Assembly (NCBI GenBank): GCA_016185125.1
Contig: JACPOC010000021.1
Location: forward strand, 179,518-243,517
Length of the DNA: 64,000 nucleotides
Source of the DNA: Bacteroidota bacterium
GTDB taxonomy: Bacteria > Bacteroidota > Bacteroidia > B-17B0 > Aurantibacillaceae
Direction of reading: 5' to 3'
Position numbers and translations under genes: made by a program. This document shows, in pieces, positions 53,628 to 62,643 of the stretch. How positions within the stretch are numbered: position 1 is the first letter of the stretch; every line of letters starts with the position of its first letter. The notes beneath the pieces are model-generated. The model saw only the letters and a list, made by a program, of their open reading frames with translations, had not been told where the DNA came from and did not search any database.

Positions 53628-56600
53628 TTAATTTAATTTTTCTATTGATATCAACGTGGTAATCAATTCATCTACCTCAATAGTACTTGTATTTGCTGCC
53701 GATAATTCCTTAACCAACTGCAAATCGCCTGTTAATGTTTCAGAACAAATATAACTTAAATTGTTCTTTATTGCGGTATCTAAATTAGCATTTTGCTGTA
53801 TTTTCACCAAAATTTTATCGGTTACCTCAAAACCCTTTTCTTTACGGATGTTCTGAATGCGGTTTACCACTTCCCTTGCAAGGCCTTCCTGCCTAAGCGA
53901 ATCGCTTAAAGTAACGTCTAACGCCACGGTTAATACCCCGCTGTTAGCCACTTTCCAGCCCGGAATATCCACCGGAATGATTTCCACGTCTTCCGTTTCA
54001 AGGATAATCTCGGAGCCATTTACATTCATTTTATAGTTTCCGGTTAATTCAATTTGGCGGATAATTGCCGGGCCGTTATCTTGGGCAAAAGCCTGAACGG
54101 TTTTCATATTGGCTCCGCATTTTTTACCAAGTGTTTTAAAATTAAGTTTCAGGTTTTTTACAATTTGCGTTTTACTTTCATCCACAAACTCAATTTCCTT
54201 AACATTAACTTCAGCCATAATAAGCTCTTTAACAGCTTCTATTTTAACCTGCATGTCTTTATCCAAAATTGGGATCTGGATTTTTTGCAAAGGCTGCCTA
54301 ACTTTCAGGTTTTCTTTTTTACGGATAGAAAGTATCATGGAAGATATTTTTTGAGCCAGACCCATTCTTTGTTCCAAGGCAAGATCAATGCGCGACTCGT
54401 CGGCTAAGGTAAATTGTGATAAATGAATGGATTCAAAGCCTGATACAGATTTTTCAATCGCTCCTTTTTCTTTAACGGAACCTGAGAGATTCTGATACAT
54501 CCATTCGCCAAAAAACGGTGCAATAGGACTCATTAACTGCGCCACAACCAGTAAAGATTCATGGAGCGTTTCATAAGCAGCTTTTTTATCGGTACTCATT
54601 TCGCCTTTCCAAAAACGCCGGCGGCTTAAACGAATGTACCAATTACTTAAATGCTCATCCACAAACTCTTCTACGGCGCGGGCAGCGCGATGCGGTTCAA
54701 ATCCTTCCAAATGAGTGGTAACTTCTTTCACTAAACTGTTGAGTTTTGACAAGATCCAACGATCCAGTTCTTGCCTTTCGTTAAAAGGAACCACATTACT
54801 TTCATCAATTATAAAAGAATCAACATTGGCATACAAAGCAAAAAATCCATACGTGTTGTAAAGCGTGCCGAATAATTTACGCTGCACTTCTGCAATTCCT
54901 TCAAGGTCAAACTTTAAATTATCCCATGGCGCGGCGTTAGCAATCATGTACCAGCGTGTGGCATCGGCACCGTATTTATTTAATGTTTCAAAGGGATCAA
55001 TAGCGTTGCCTAAGCGCTTACTCATTTTGTTGCCGTTTTTATCAAGCACCAAACCGTTAGAGACCACATTTTTATAAGCAATGGAATCAAAATTCATCAC
55101 ACCAATAGCGTGAAGGGTAAAAAACCAGCCTCGCGTTTGATCTACACCTTCCGCAATAAAATCAGCGGGAAAATATTTTTTGTTATCGATCAGCTCTTTA
55201 TTCTCGAAAGGATAATGCACCTGCGCGTAAGGCATAGCACCACTGTCGAACCACACATCAATAAGATCTGGTTCTCGGAATAATTGCTTTCCGTTTTTTT
55301 CTAAAATAATAGAATCGGCGTAAGGTTTATGAAGATCAAAGGTGTTGTAATTTTGGGCCGACATTTCTCCAACTTTAAAATTACCTAATGGGTTCTCCTT
55401 CATTATTCCTTTGGCAACCGCGTTTTCAATTTCGCTTTTTAATTGCTCGGCACAACCAATACAAATCTGCTCAGATTTATCTTCGCTTGTCCAGATTGGA
55501 ATAGGAATGCCCCAGAAACGCGAGCGTGACAAATTCCAATCGTTAAGGTTTTCGAGCCAATTGCCAAAACGGCCTGTACCCGTTGCTTCGGGCTTCCAGT
55601 TAATTGTTTTGTTCAGTTCTATCATCCGGTCTTTTTTGGCCGTTGATTTAATGAACCACGAATCTAATGGATAATATAAAATAGGTTTATCGGTTCTCCA
55701 GCAATGCGGGTAACTGTGCTCGTAAGTTTCCTTTTTAAAAAGCTTTCCTTCTTCCTGAAGTTTTAGAACAATGCGTTCGTCCACACTCAGGTAAGCTTTC
55801 AGATCTTTTATTTTTCCGTTTGTTTCTAAAATATTTTTTTGATGTTCGTATTCCCCTTTTTTTTCTTCTTCGCTCAAATACGCTTCTTTAACGTATTCTT
55901 CGCCGTAAAGAAAAACACCGTCTTTCACTTCAGGTAAAAATTTACCGCGTTTATCCACCAGTGTTAAAGCAGCAATGTTATTTTGTTTTGCCACTTTAAA
56001 ATCGTCCGCGCCAAAGCTTGGGGCAATGTGCACAATTCCCGTTCCATCGGTAGTGGTTACAAAATCGCCAACAAGAACTTTAAACGCCTCGCCTTGGGGT
56101 TTAACAAAAGGCAATAACTGTTCGTATGAAATCCCGGCAAGTTCGGAACCTTTAAATTGCTTTACAACCGTAAACGGTATTGTTTTATCTCCCGCTTTAT
56201 AATCTTCAAACTTTAGTTCAGTATTTTTTTCAGGAAAATATTTGGATAATAAATCTTTGGCCAGTATAACGGTTTGCAAATTGCCATTAAAAGGATTAAA
56301 TGTTTTTACGGCAACATAGTCAATGTCTTTTCCTACGGCAAGTGCGGTATTAGAAGGAAGCGTCCACGGGGTAGTTGTCCAGGCCAGGAAATAAACATCC
56401 CCTTCAATACCTGTTAGAGATTTAACGATTTTAAATTGCACCGTTGCCGTCCTATCCTTCACGTCTCTGTAACAGCCCGGCTGATTTAATTCGTGCGAAC
56501 TTAAACCTGTACCCGCGGCCGGTGAATAGGGCTGAATGGTAAAGCCTTTGTATATTAAATCTTTTTTATAAAGATCCTGCAACAGCCACCAAACGCTTTC

Positions 56601-57086
56601 AATGTATTTATTATCATAAGTGATGTAGGGATCGCTCATATCCACCCAATAGCCCATCTGCGCGGTTACTTCTTCCCATTTATCGGTGTATTTCATTACC
56701 TCCTTGCGACAGGCTTTGTTGTAATCTTCAACCGAAATATATTTGGCACTGCTTTTATTTCCAATGTCTTCTTTGGTAATGCCCAATGTTTTTTCAACAC
56801 CCAGTTCTATGGGTAATCCGTGTGTATCCCAGCCCGCTTTGCGTTTTACCTGATAACCTTGCAATGTTTTAAAGCGACAAAAAATATCTTTAATGGCGCG
56901 CGCCATTACGTGATGAATGCCGGGCATACCATTAGCGCTTGGCGGACCTTCATAAAACACCCAAGGCGTTTTTCCTTCGCGTGAGGAAACCGATTTGGCG
57001 AAAGTGTTGTTCTCCTCCCAAAACTTAAGTATATCCTTACTTATTTGAGGGAGATTGAGCTGTTTATATTCAGGGTACTTTTTCAT
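53628..57086 (-). CDS. ileS: Isoleucyl-tRNA synthetase (eukaryote-like IleRS2 type)
   Basis: The 1152-aa class I synthetase charges tRNA-Ile. The signature region is YEGPPSANGMPGIHHVMARA, where the 'HIGH' box is GIHH, as in the eukaryotic-like group. The KMSKS loop is GNKMSKRLGNAID. The editing domain lies between about residues 200 and 410 (AWTTTPWTLPSNTALAVG), followed by the anticodon domain and a long C-terminal extension without the terminal zinc cysteines of IleRS1. The IleRS2 group is known for mupirocin insensitivity. Confidence 0.96.
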   Translation of the reverse strand: MKKYPEYKQLNLPQISKDILKFWEENNTFAKSVSSREGKTPWVFYEGPPSANGMPGIHHVMARAIKDIFCRFKTLQGYQVKRKAGWDTHGLPIELGVEKTLGITKEDIGNKSSAKYISVEDYNKACRKEVMKYTDKWEEVTAQMGYWVDMSDPYITYDNKYIESVWWLLQDLYKKDLIYKGFTIQPYSPAAGTGLSSHELNQPGCYRDVKDRTATVQFKIVKSLTGIEGDVYFLAWTTTPWTLPSNTALAVGKDIDYVAVKTFNPFNGNLQTVILAKDLLSKYFPEKNTELKFEDYKAGDKTIPFTVVKQFKGSELAGISYEQLLPFVKPQGEAFKVLVGDFVTTTDGTGIVHIAPSFGADDFKVAKQNNIAALTLVDKRGKFLPEVKDGVFLYGEEYVKEAYLSEEEKKGEYEHQKNILETNGKIKDLKAYLSVDERIVLKLQEEGKLFKKETYEHSYPHCWRTDKPILYYPLDSWFIKSTAKKDRMIELNKTINWKPEATGTGRFGNWLENLNDWNLSRSRFWGIPIPIWTSEDKSEQICIGCAEQLKSEIENAVAKGIMKENPLGNFKVGEMSAQNYNTFDLHKPYADSIILEKNGKQLFREPDLIDVWFDSGAMPYAQVHYPFENKELIDNKKYFPADFIAEGVDQTRGWFFTLHAIGVMNFDSIAYKNVVSNGLVLDKNGNKMSKRLGNAIDPFETLNKYGADATRWYMIANAAPWDNLKFDLEGIAEVQRKLFGTLYNTYGFFALYANVDSFIIDESNVVPFNERQELDRWILSKLNSLVKEVTTHLEGFEPHRAARAVEEFVDEHLSNWYIRLSRRRFWKGEMSTDKKAAYETLHESLLVVAQLMSPIAPFFGEWMYQNLSGSVKEKGAIEKSVSGFESIHLSQFTLADESRIDLALEQRMGLAQKISSMILSIRKKENLKVRQPLQKIQIPILDKDMQVKIEAVKELIMAEVNVKEIEFVDESKTQIVKNLKLNFKTLGKKCGANMKTVQAFAQDNGPAIIRQIELTGNYKMNVNGSEIILETEDVEIIPVDIPGWKVANSGVLTVALDVTLSDSLRQEGLAREVVNRIQNIRKEKGFEVTDKILVKIQQNANLDTAIKNNLSYICSETLTGDLQLVKELSAANTSTIEVDELITTLISIEKLN

Positions 57087-57429
57087 TTTATTATATTTTT
57101 TTACCGCAGAGGAACAGGGACACAGAGTTTTACCTGAGCATTATTTCTATGGCTTTTTACAATTCTTTTTTACTTTTTCCATAGTTAAAGAAAAAGGAGA
57201 GCGAATGTAGCAAAAAAAAGGTAAATGGCTACACTAAAACCAAATGAATTTTAGGGAATGAATAACCTCGAGGCAGAGCTTCCTGGTATCAGAATATTTG
57301 CCACGGATTGTACAGATTAAAATAGATAATTTGGCAATAATTTGGTGAAACCTGTGGCAAAAAAACTAAAACAACAAAAGCTTACGCACACCCCGAGCAG
57401 AGCTTGCAGGAGTTAACTAGATTGAAGCT
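57087..57429. other. Intergenic gap upstream of ileS with repeat fragments
   Basis: No gene was seen. TTACCGCAGAGGAACAGGGA near 57101-57121 and the pair CGAGGCAGAGCTT (about 57270) / CGAGCAGAGCTTGCAGG (about 57394) look like decayed pieces of dispersed repeats. The rest is AT-rich. The ileS promoter should be in the part next to 57086 but no clear box was found. Confidence 0.3.
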
Positions 57430-58293
57430 TCAGAGTGGCTTTTTAACAAAACGCTTACGTAATGGGCTTGTATTTTCTTTGGTATAAACTTCAATATAAT
57501 ACATTCCCGCTTCCAATCCTTGCACATTTATGTTTGTTTGCTGAGAAATAGAACCCCCTCTATCGCTAATTAACACAATACGTCCCGAAAGATCTGTAAT
57601 AACCGTTCTTTCAACAACATTATTCTCATTCATCTCAATAGTCAGCACTTCCAAAACAGGATTCGGAAATAAATTAAATGTATTTGCTTCTTTAAACCCG
57701 TTTATTCCGGTAGTGATATTAGTAGTAATGGTAAAAACCTTGCAGGCAACGCATTGCGAAGAATCTTTTACGCAAATGGTATGGGAGCCCACGCAAAGAT
57801 TTTGTGTTGGCGAATAAGAAGTGGTGGGACTACCATCGAGAATAAACGACGGCGGCGAATTGGTAAAGGAGGTATTGCCTCCGCTCCAGGTTACATAAGC
57901 TTTTCCGGTACAGCAAGTGGCACAACTGGCGGCAACTAAGGTAGGCACAGAAACGGTTAAGGGGGCAGTGGCGTAATTTGGAAATTGAACATAATTAACC
58001 CCCGCAATAATGGTACCTGAATAAATGGAAACCGTATAATCAGAAGCGCAGGCGCAAATGCCTGTTACGGTTATTGAACTTGCCCCTGAACTGCTTACCG
58101 TAGAATTTGGACAAGAAGCTGAATTGCTGATGACGGCCGTATAAGGTCCATTGGCAGAAGCTGTTGTAAATGTTACACTGCCGTTGCAAGCGCCAAAACA
58201 GGTGGGCTGCTGAATATTGGAGGCGATAAAGCTTTGCGAATTGCCGGTAAACACTGTTAAGGCAAAAAATAAAAGTAAAATGGATTTTTTCAT
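57430..58293 (-). CDS. Secreted Cys-rich SprB-like protein with T9SS type A sorting domain
   Basis: The 287-aa product has a signal peptide (KKSILLLFFALTVFTGNSQ). The repeat modules are similar to the 1697/2815 genes (QPTCFGACNGSVTFTTAS, CATCCTGKAYVTWSGGN, LCVGSHTICVKDSSQC). The sorting domain is at the end (FNLFPNPVLEVLTIEM ... LEAGMYYIEVYT ... RKRFVKKPL). Probably surface exposed. It stands alone, far from its neighbours on both sides. Confidence 0.83.
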   Translation of the reverse strand: MKKSILLLFFALTVFTGNSQSFIASNIQQPTCFGACNGSVTFTTASANGPYTAVISNSASCPNSTVSSSGASSITVTGICACASDYTVSIYSGTIIAGVNYVQFPNYATAPLTVSVPTLVAASCATCCTGKAYVTWSGGNTSFTNSPPSFILDGSPTTSYSPTQNLCVGSHTICVKDSSQCVACKVFTITTNITTGINGFKEANTFNLFPNPVLEVLTIEMNENNVVERTVITDLSGRIVLISDRGGSISQQTNINVQGLEAGMYYIEVYTKENTSPLRKRFVKKPL

Positions 58294-59030
58294 GATTGGG
58301 CTTGTAAAATTTTTAATAAAAACGCCGTTAGTGGTAAATCTAATAAAAAATAGATTTGCGGCCAGCGGTTTTTATAATTAAATAGGAACAAAACGCAATA
58401 AGCTGCGCAGTAAATATATAATACCTCTACACATTCTAAAATATGCCGGCACATATAAAGGTTATTCAAAGGCATTTTTGGATTGCGCAGCGTATTAACA
58501 TAAAAATGCAACATGCTTTTGCAAAAATGCAAGAGCCTTATTTTTTAACCACGTTGCTTATTTTTTTTTGCAAAAGCATTTTATAAAAATGCTGTATGCT
58601 AATTTAAAAAGGCAATTGCCTTTTATTTAAAGCCTGCTGCTTTTATTTTTTTCAAAGAGCATTTTTATTTTTGCAGGGAGCTTTTTTTAAAAAGCACAGA
58701 GGTTTTACACTAAATGCTCAAGCTTTTTTTTTAAATCTCGCGGCTTTTGTTTTTTTGCTCTTGCATTTTTATTTTTTGCTCTTGCTTTTATCCAAACTTT
58801 TTAGCTTTTTTTAAAAATTTGTTAAAAATTTTTGTTACCCCTCAGGTAAAAATAACCAGTTATCAGAAAAGTTCTACCAATTATGTGATAAATGCCGCCA
58901 CTTATAAAATAATTACCGCCACTTGTATGTTTTGGCAAATAAACTGTGTAACCAAAAGCTGTTTTTTGCGTTATACTATTATAAATTAAAACGTATGCCA
59001 CCTTATTTAAAATAACAACAATAAAAGTAT
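58294..59030. other. Gene-poor 740-bp segment with AT palindromes, T tracts and a spaced direct repeat
   Basis: No convincing gene is present; an 80-codon hydrophobic frame on the minus strand (58290-58532) has no family look. Three perfect short palindromic hairpins lie in a row: AGCATTTT/AAAATGCT (58575-58593), AAAAGGCAATTGCCTTTT (58607-58624) and GCTTTTT/AAAAAGC (58680-58695). They are set among runs of 7-9 T. The direct repeat CCGCCACTT occurs at 58895 and 58916, 21 bp apart. This may be a terminator cluster or a regulatory region for the FN3 gene. Confidence 0.45.
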
Positions 59031-59031
59031 T

Positions 59032-59077
59032 TGCGGCAAAGGCCGCAGCTTTGCACCTAAATTGTAACGGCGTTACA
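59032..59077 (+). promoter_or_regulatory. Hairpin and operator-like inverted repeat before the FN3 gene
   Basis: TGCGGC-AAAG-GCCGCA (59032-59047) can form a compact hairpin. TGTAAC-GGC-GTTACA (59063-59077) is a perfect 15-bp interrupted palindrome. The latter ends 27 nt before the ATG at 59105, a good place for a repressor site. Confidence 0.45.
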
Positions 59078-59104
59078 GCAAGGGTTTAATTTAAAATAAA
59101 AATT

Positions 59105-59758
59105 ATGAAAAAGAGTAAAGTGAGCCTTGGCTTAAGGGGTTTAAGCCCGGCTGAAAAAGTAGAATTTGCAAGAGCCATTGTTTTAAGCATGACGGGTAAC
59201 ATCAGCTTTAGCAACGCGGCGGTTTTAATTGCGGCTTTAACTGTAGCAAGCGACGACCTTGAAACGGCCATTATGGCTGCTCAGGATAAAAGCAAAACGC
59301 AAATAGCTATCAGAGAGCAAAAAGAAGAAGTATTGGACGATGTGCTTACGCAGGTGGCAAATCATGTAGACAGCATAGCTAAGGGCGACCCTGCAGTAAT
59401 ACTGAGCGCGGGTTTGCCTTTGCGAAGATCTAACAACAATCCGGTTCCTTTAAATCAGGTGCAAGGCCTTAGTGCTTCACCCCGCAGTATAGAAGGAGAA
59501 CTGGAACTTAGTTGGAACGCACTGAAGTATTGCCGGGCCTATGTGGTAGAGCAATACACCGAAGCGGGCAGCCTCCCTGCCGATACCAAGGTTATGCCTA
59601 CGGACAGTGCGGCCTGGAAGGTTGTGCAGGTGCTTACCGCCAAAAAGTTTAAGCTAAGCGGGCTTAAAACCGGTAATTGGTATTCGTTTAGAGTGTATGG
59701 CGTAGGTACAGCGGGCAATGGCAAACCAAGCGAAGTTATTTTAGCGAAAGCTTTATAA
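59105..59758 (+). CDS. Fibronectin type III domain protein of unknown function (217 aa, cytosolic)
   Basis: There is no signal peptide. Residues 1 to about 110 are helical (LRGLSPAEKVEFARAIVLSM, AALTVASDDLETAIMAAQDK, REQKEEVLDDVLTQVANHVD). About 122-217 is an FN3 fold (SPRSIEGELELSWNALKYCR, WKVVQVLTAKKFKLSGLKTG, YSFRVYGVGTAGNGKPSEV). From memory this architecture is scattered through Bacteroidota without a known role. It is flanked by operator-like palindromes upstream and a strong terminator downstream, so it is a single-gene unit. Confidence 0.8.
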   Translation: MKKSKVSLGLRGLSPAEKVEFARAIVLSMTGNISFSNAAVLIAALTVASDDLETAIMAAQDKSKTQIAIREQKEEVLDDVLTQVANHVDSIAKGDPAVILSAGLPLRRSNNNPVPLNQVQGLSASPRSIEGELELSWNALKYCRAYVVEQYTEAGSLPADTKVMPTDSAAWKVVQVLTAKKFKLSGLKTGNWYSFRVYGVGTAGNGKPSEVILAKAL

Positions 59759-59774
59759 TCTCTTCTTTAAAAAT

Positions 59775-59806
59775 AAAACCGCGAGCTTATGGTTCGCGGT
59801 TTTTTT
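59775..59806 (+). terminator. Terminator of the FN3 gene
   Basis: AAAACCGCGA (59775-59784) pairs with TCGCGGTTTT (59794-59803) over a 9-nt loop and runs into a seven-T tract, 17 nt after the stop. Confidence 0.85.
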
Positions 59807-59825
59807 GTTTTCAATAGGATCTTTC

Positions 59826-59853
59826 CGTCATTGCGAGCGAGCGAAGCAATCTT
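59826..59853. repeat. Dispersed REP-like repeat of the GTCATTGCGAG...GCAATC type
   Basis: GTCATTGCGAGCGAGCGAAG followed by CAATCT has arms ATTGC (59830-59834) and GCAAT (59846-59850) around a purine-rich centre. This resembles a widespread short intergenic repeat of many bacterial genomes. It overlaps the stop codon of the S74 gene. Confidence 0.55.
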
Positions 59854-62416
59854 ACTGCTTCACCATCTTCTTGGTATCAATTACTTTACCATCTACAATT
59901 AAAGTGTACATGTATAAGCCTTGACTCAAATCGCTGGCGAAAACGTTTAATTGCCCTTTACCTTTTTTAGTAATATCAACGGCTTTAATTATTTTACCCT
60001 CAACTGTTTTAAAAATAATTTGTGCGAAGCCGTATTGCTCAGGCACGTTATAAGTAATGGTTGTTTGCTCAGCGTAAGGGTTTGGTACGTTTTGCGATAG
60101 GGTAATAACGTCTTTATCGTTAAGCTCAACATTTAATTGGTTTAAAGCGGCAGCATTGTTTCCTACAATACCTGTGCTGCGGGCTTGTGTGTTAGAACAG
60201 CAAGAGCTAACAGATTGGGTAAGTGCGGCGAGTTGGGTAGTAAGTAAAGTTATAATTGAATCTTGTTTTTCAATTTGCGACTGTTGCTTTTGCATTCCGG
60301 CAGTAAGTAAGGCGAAGAAGGCATTATAGTTTAAATCCTTAAATGCCACGGAAGGCGTAACTACTGCACCAAGAGTATCTACCATTGCCGGCTTAACTTT
60401 GTTGTTTACAAGTTCAGGTAAAACTGTTTGAACGTCCTGTGCAATAAAACCGTATTGCTTTTTGCCGGAGAAATGAATTCCGTAAACATTCGTTGTATCT
60501 AAGTAATATTTTTTGGGTTTTAATTGCTTCAATATGGAAAGAGGATTTGTTATTGTGTCCACGTTGTTTTTAAATTGTGCATCAGAGATAACGGCTAAAC
60601 CTGTGCCACTGTTGCCACCGTTAAACCAAACATCTCCATCGAAAAATCCTGCGAAATCTACAGGTACACCAGTACCCGGAAATTGATTTACCTGACCATA
60701 TACACCAACATTAATGCCGGACGGATAAGTCGGAGCATAAGTCAGGTTTGTAGGAAATGCCTTGCCTGATACGCCGACGTTAACGTTTGATCCACCAAAG
60801 GCAGCAAAGTTGCCACCATGGCAAATTTGCCCACCCAAGCCGGTTCCAATAACGCCTTCATTTCGAAAGGTTGCATTTCCAGCCACTCCGGTCGCGCCAA
60901 AATTATTTGGGTTATTGGCTGTGGTTGATAAAAAGTATCCACCCCAACCTGCTCCGTTACTAACAGTTCCTGCTTCACCATAAACACCACGGGCATCACG
61001 AAAAGCACTTGCAAAGCCCGAAACACCTCTTTCAAAAAAGGCGGTGGTGCTTATTGCTTCGCCGTATACACCTGTATTTAAAAGGTTGCCATTATAGGTA
61101 TTGCTTCCATAAATAGAAAAACTCCTGTTTTGAGTAGGATCAGTTTGAAAAGCAGTACTTACATTAAATTTGCCGAAGGTGGGTGTGCCGCATGGTGATC
61201 CAACATTTACTTTATTAACGTTTGTATTGTCACCACTAAAATTAAATTCAAAATTATTTAAAGGAATTTCGTAGTTTCCAAACAATGGATTTTGAGGAGC
61301 TGTACATAAATTGCCTAAAGCATTTCCTCCGCCTAAAGGAGCGTTGGTTAAAACTATATCGCCAAACTGATCTACAGTTAATACTTTTGTGTTGTTTAAA
61401 CCATTTGTTCCGTTAGCTAATGGAGGGCTAAGAGAAGTTAATCTGGTTAACCGAACCCCGCTCGTATTTGGGTTAGCCGCCCCGTTATCAACTTCTAACT
61501 TATTACCCACCGCACAGGCATTACTATTGGGGAACGGAGGCATGCCTATTCCCACCCTTCCGCCATCTCCAAAAATAAAATTGTTACCGTTTAAATGCAG
61601 ATATCTGGTGTTTTGCAGACCTTGTAATGATTTACCCTGAGGATTGGTGGCGGCGCAATTGGAACCGAGTTGGATATTGCCATTAGCCGGATTAATAACA
61701 ATACCGTTGGCTCCGGTAGGAGAAACCTCATCCACCAATACAACATCACCCAAAGCATTAACGCTTAAAACACCCTGCGCCCCGTTAGGCTGTGTAGGTG
61801 AAGCTGACGTTAAATTATTAAACCTTAACCCGCTTTGGTTAGCGCCTAAACCCTGAATAACTACCCTGTTATTTAAAGGGCCGCAAAAGGCGGTACCAAA
61901 ACCTACCCTGCCATTACCCCATACAAAATTACCATTAGACATGTTGATTGCTCTGTTACCGCTCATAATTGCAGGCGTAGCACATACATCTCCTAACTGA
62001 ACGTTATTACCTGTTACTATTAAACCTTGGTTGGCAGTAGGTACACCACTTGGTATAAGAACAACATCACCATTAGCATCCACACTTAAAGCTTTCTGAT
62101 AATTAACCCCGGTCAAACCACCATTCGCTACTACGGGTTTTGCCGACGTTAAATTTGTAAACCTTAAACCGCTGCTTCCATTTGCACTTCCAAAATACGG
62201 ATCGGTAAGAGAGGCAGTAATTTCAACGCGGTTGTTTGGCAAAGTGCCGGGTATGGTAAGAGTTCTTCCAATCCTTAACTGCCCCTTGGCATTCATCATC
62301 ATTTTAATAGTATTGGCATTTTGCCAGGTAAAAGCAACGCGGTTGTTAATCTCATTAAGATTAGAAACACCTGTTTGGTAATATTGCAAGCCCGTACCCA
62401 CTATAAAGCGTTCCAC
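59852..62416 (-). CDS. Large surface protein with S74 intramolecular-chaperone and T9SS type A sorting domains (main frame)
   Basis: This frame holds 854 codons beginning with GTG 62416, but the signal peptide is in another frame (62401-62619), so one base is probably missing near 62418-62420. There are three repeat modules with the pattern VLTVDQFGDIVLTN/LSVDANGDVVLIP and SGLRFNNLTSASP. About residues 390-600 are fiber-like (VGVYGQVNQFPGTGVPVDFA). The Peptidase_S74 domain with its Ser-Asp start (AVISDAQFKNNVDTI, KKQYGFIAQDVQTVLPELV) follows, then a coiled coil (MQKQQSQIEKQDSIITLL) and a sorting domain (QNVPNPYAEQTTITYNV ... LSQGLYMYTLIVDG). S74 domains trim and trimerise phage-tail-like fibers. 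Confidence 0.85.
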   Translation of the reverse strand: MERFIVGTGLQYYQTGVSNLNEINNRVAFTWQNANTIKMMMNAKGQLRIGRTLTIPGTLPNNRVEITASLTDPYFGSANGSSGLRFTNLTSAKPVVANGGLTGVNYQKALSVDANGDVVLIPSGVPTANQGLIVTGNNVQLGDVCATPAIMSGNRAINMSNGNFVWGNGRVGFGTAFCGPLNNRVVIQGLGANQSGLRFNNLTSASPTQPNGAQGVLSVNALGDVVLVDEVSPTGANGIVINPANGNIQLGSNCAATNPQGKSLQGLQNTRYLHLNGNNFIFGDGGRVGIGMPPFPNSNACAVGNKLEVDNGAANPNTSGVRLTRLTSLSPPLANGTNGLNNTKVLTVDQFGDIVLTNAPLGGGNALGNLCTAPQNPLFGNYEIPLNNFEFNFSGDNTNVNKVNVGSPCGTPTFGKFNVSTAFQTDPTQNRSFSIYGSNTYNGNLLNTGVYGEAISTTAFFERGVSGFASAFRDARGVYGEAGTVSNGAGWGGYFLSTTANNPNNFGATGVAGNATFRNEGVIGTGLGGQICHGGNFAAFGGSNVNVGVSGKAFPTNLTYAPTYPSGINVGVYGQVNQFPGTGVPVDFAGFFDGDVWFNGGNSGTGLAVISDAQFKNNVDTITNPLSILKQLKPKKYYLDTTNVYGIHFSGKKQYGFIAQDVQTVLPELVNNKVKPAMVDTLGAVVTPSVAFKDLNYNAFFALLTAGMQKQQSQIEKQDSIITLLTTQLAALTQSVSSCCSNTQARSTGIVGNNAAALNQLNVELNDKDVITLSQNVPNPYAEQTTITYNVPEQYGFAQIIFKTVEGKIIKAVDITKKGKGQLNVFASDLSQGLYMYTLIVDGKVIDTKKMVKQ

Positions 62417-62423
62417 AGGGTTG
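62283..62423. repeat. 141-bp exact direct repeat, copy 1
   Basis: Identical to 63860-64000 at an offset of 1577. It covers codons 1-45 or so of the S74 main frame plus the likely frameshift site (GGG at 62418-62420). Identity runs to the window edge, so the true repeat may be longer. Confidence 0.95.
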
Positions 62424-62619
62424 TTGTGCCGTTTATTTGCAAACGCTGCACATTGTTGGTGCGGAAGGGTAAGATGTTTGCACCGTTGGTGTTGTTCCAG
62501 CCGAGGAAGTTTCCTAGGACAAACACATTACCACCAACACCATTTGTAGATTGTGCGAAGCCATTATTTTGCAGTAGCGCAATTATTGCTCCCAATAAAA
62601 GTAGTTTTGTGTTTTTCAT
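62401..62619 (-). CDS. Signal-peptide leader frame of the S74 surface protein (frameshifted 5' part)
   Basis: The 72-codon frame starts at ATG 62619 with a good signal peptide (MKNTKLLLLGAIIALLQNNG, then FAQ). The normal front of S74 surface proteins follows (GNVFVLGNFLGWNNTNGANI, LPFRTNNVQRLQINGTTT). It then runs out of frame into LWNAL-stop. Adding one C to the CCC run (plus-strand GGG 62418-62420) would give ...TTTPVERFIVGTG and join it to the main frame. It is therefore the same gene. It lies 24 nt after the truncated CHU_C gene. Confidence 0.8.
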   Translation of the reverse strand: MKNTKLLLLGAIIALLQNNGFAQSTNGVGGNVFVLGNFLGWNNTNGANILPFRTNNVQRLQINGTTTLWNAL

Positions 62620-62643
62620 TTTTTCATTTTTTAGTTGTTTCTT

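Noticed and set aside
53016..53631. Plus-strand Phe-rich frames opposite the DksA-like gene
   Set aside because: They are the antisense of the Lys/Ala repeats and have composition explained entirely by that.
58290..58532. 80-codon hydrophobic minus-strand frame
   Set aside because: Cys/Tyr/Leu-rich product of AT-rich DNA, no leader, no recognisable family; weak support only.
61389..61856. Plus-strand frames inside the S74 gene
   Set aside because: Antisense shadows of Gly/Asn-rich coding sequence with no start signal or family similarity.
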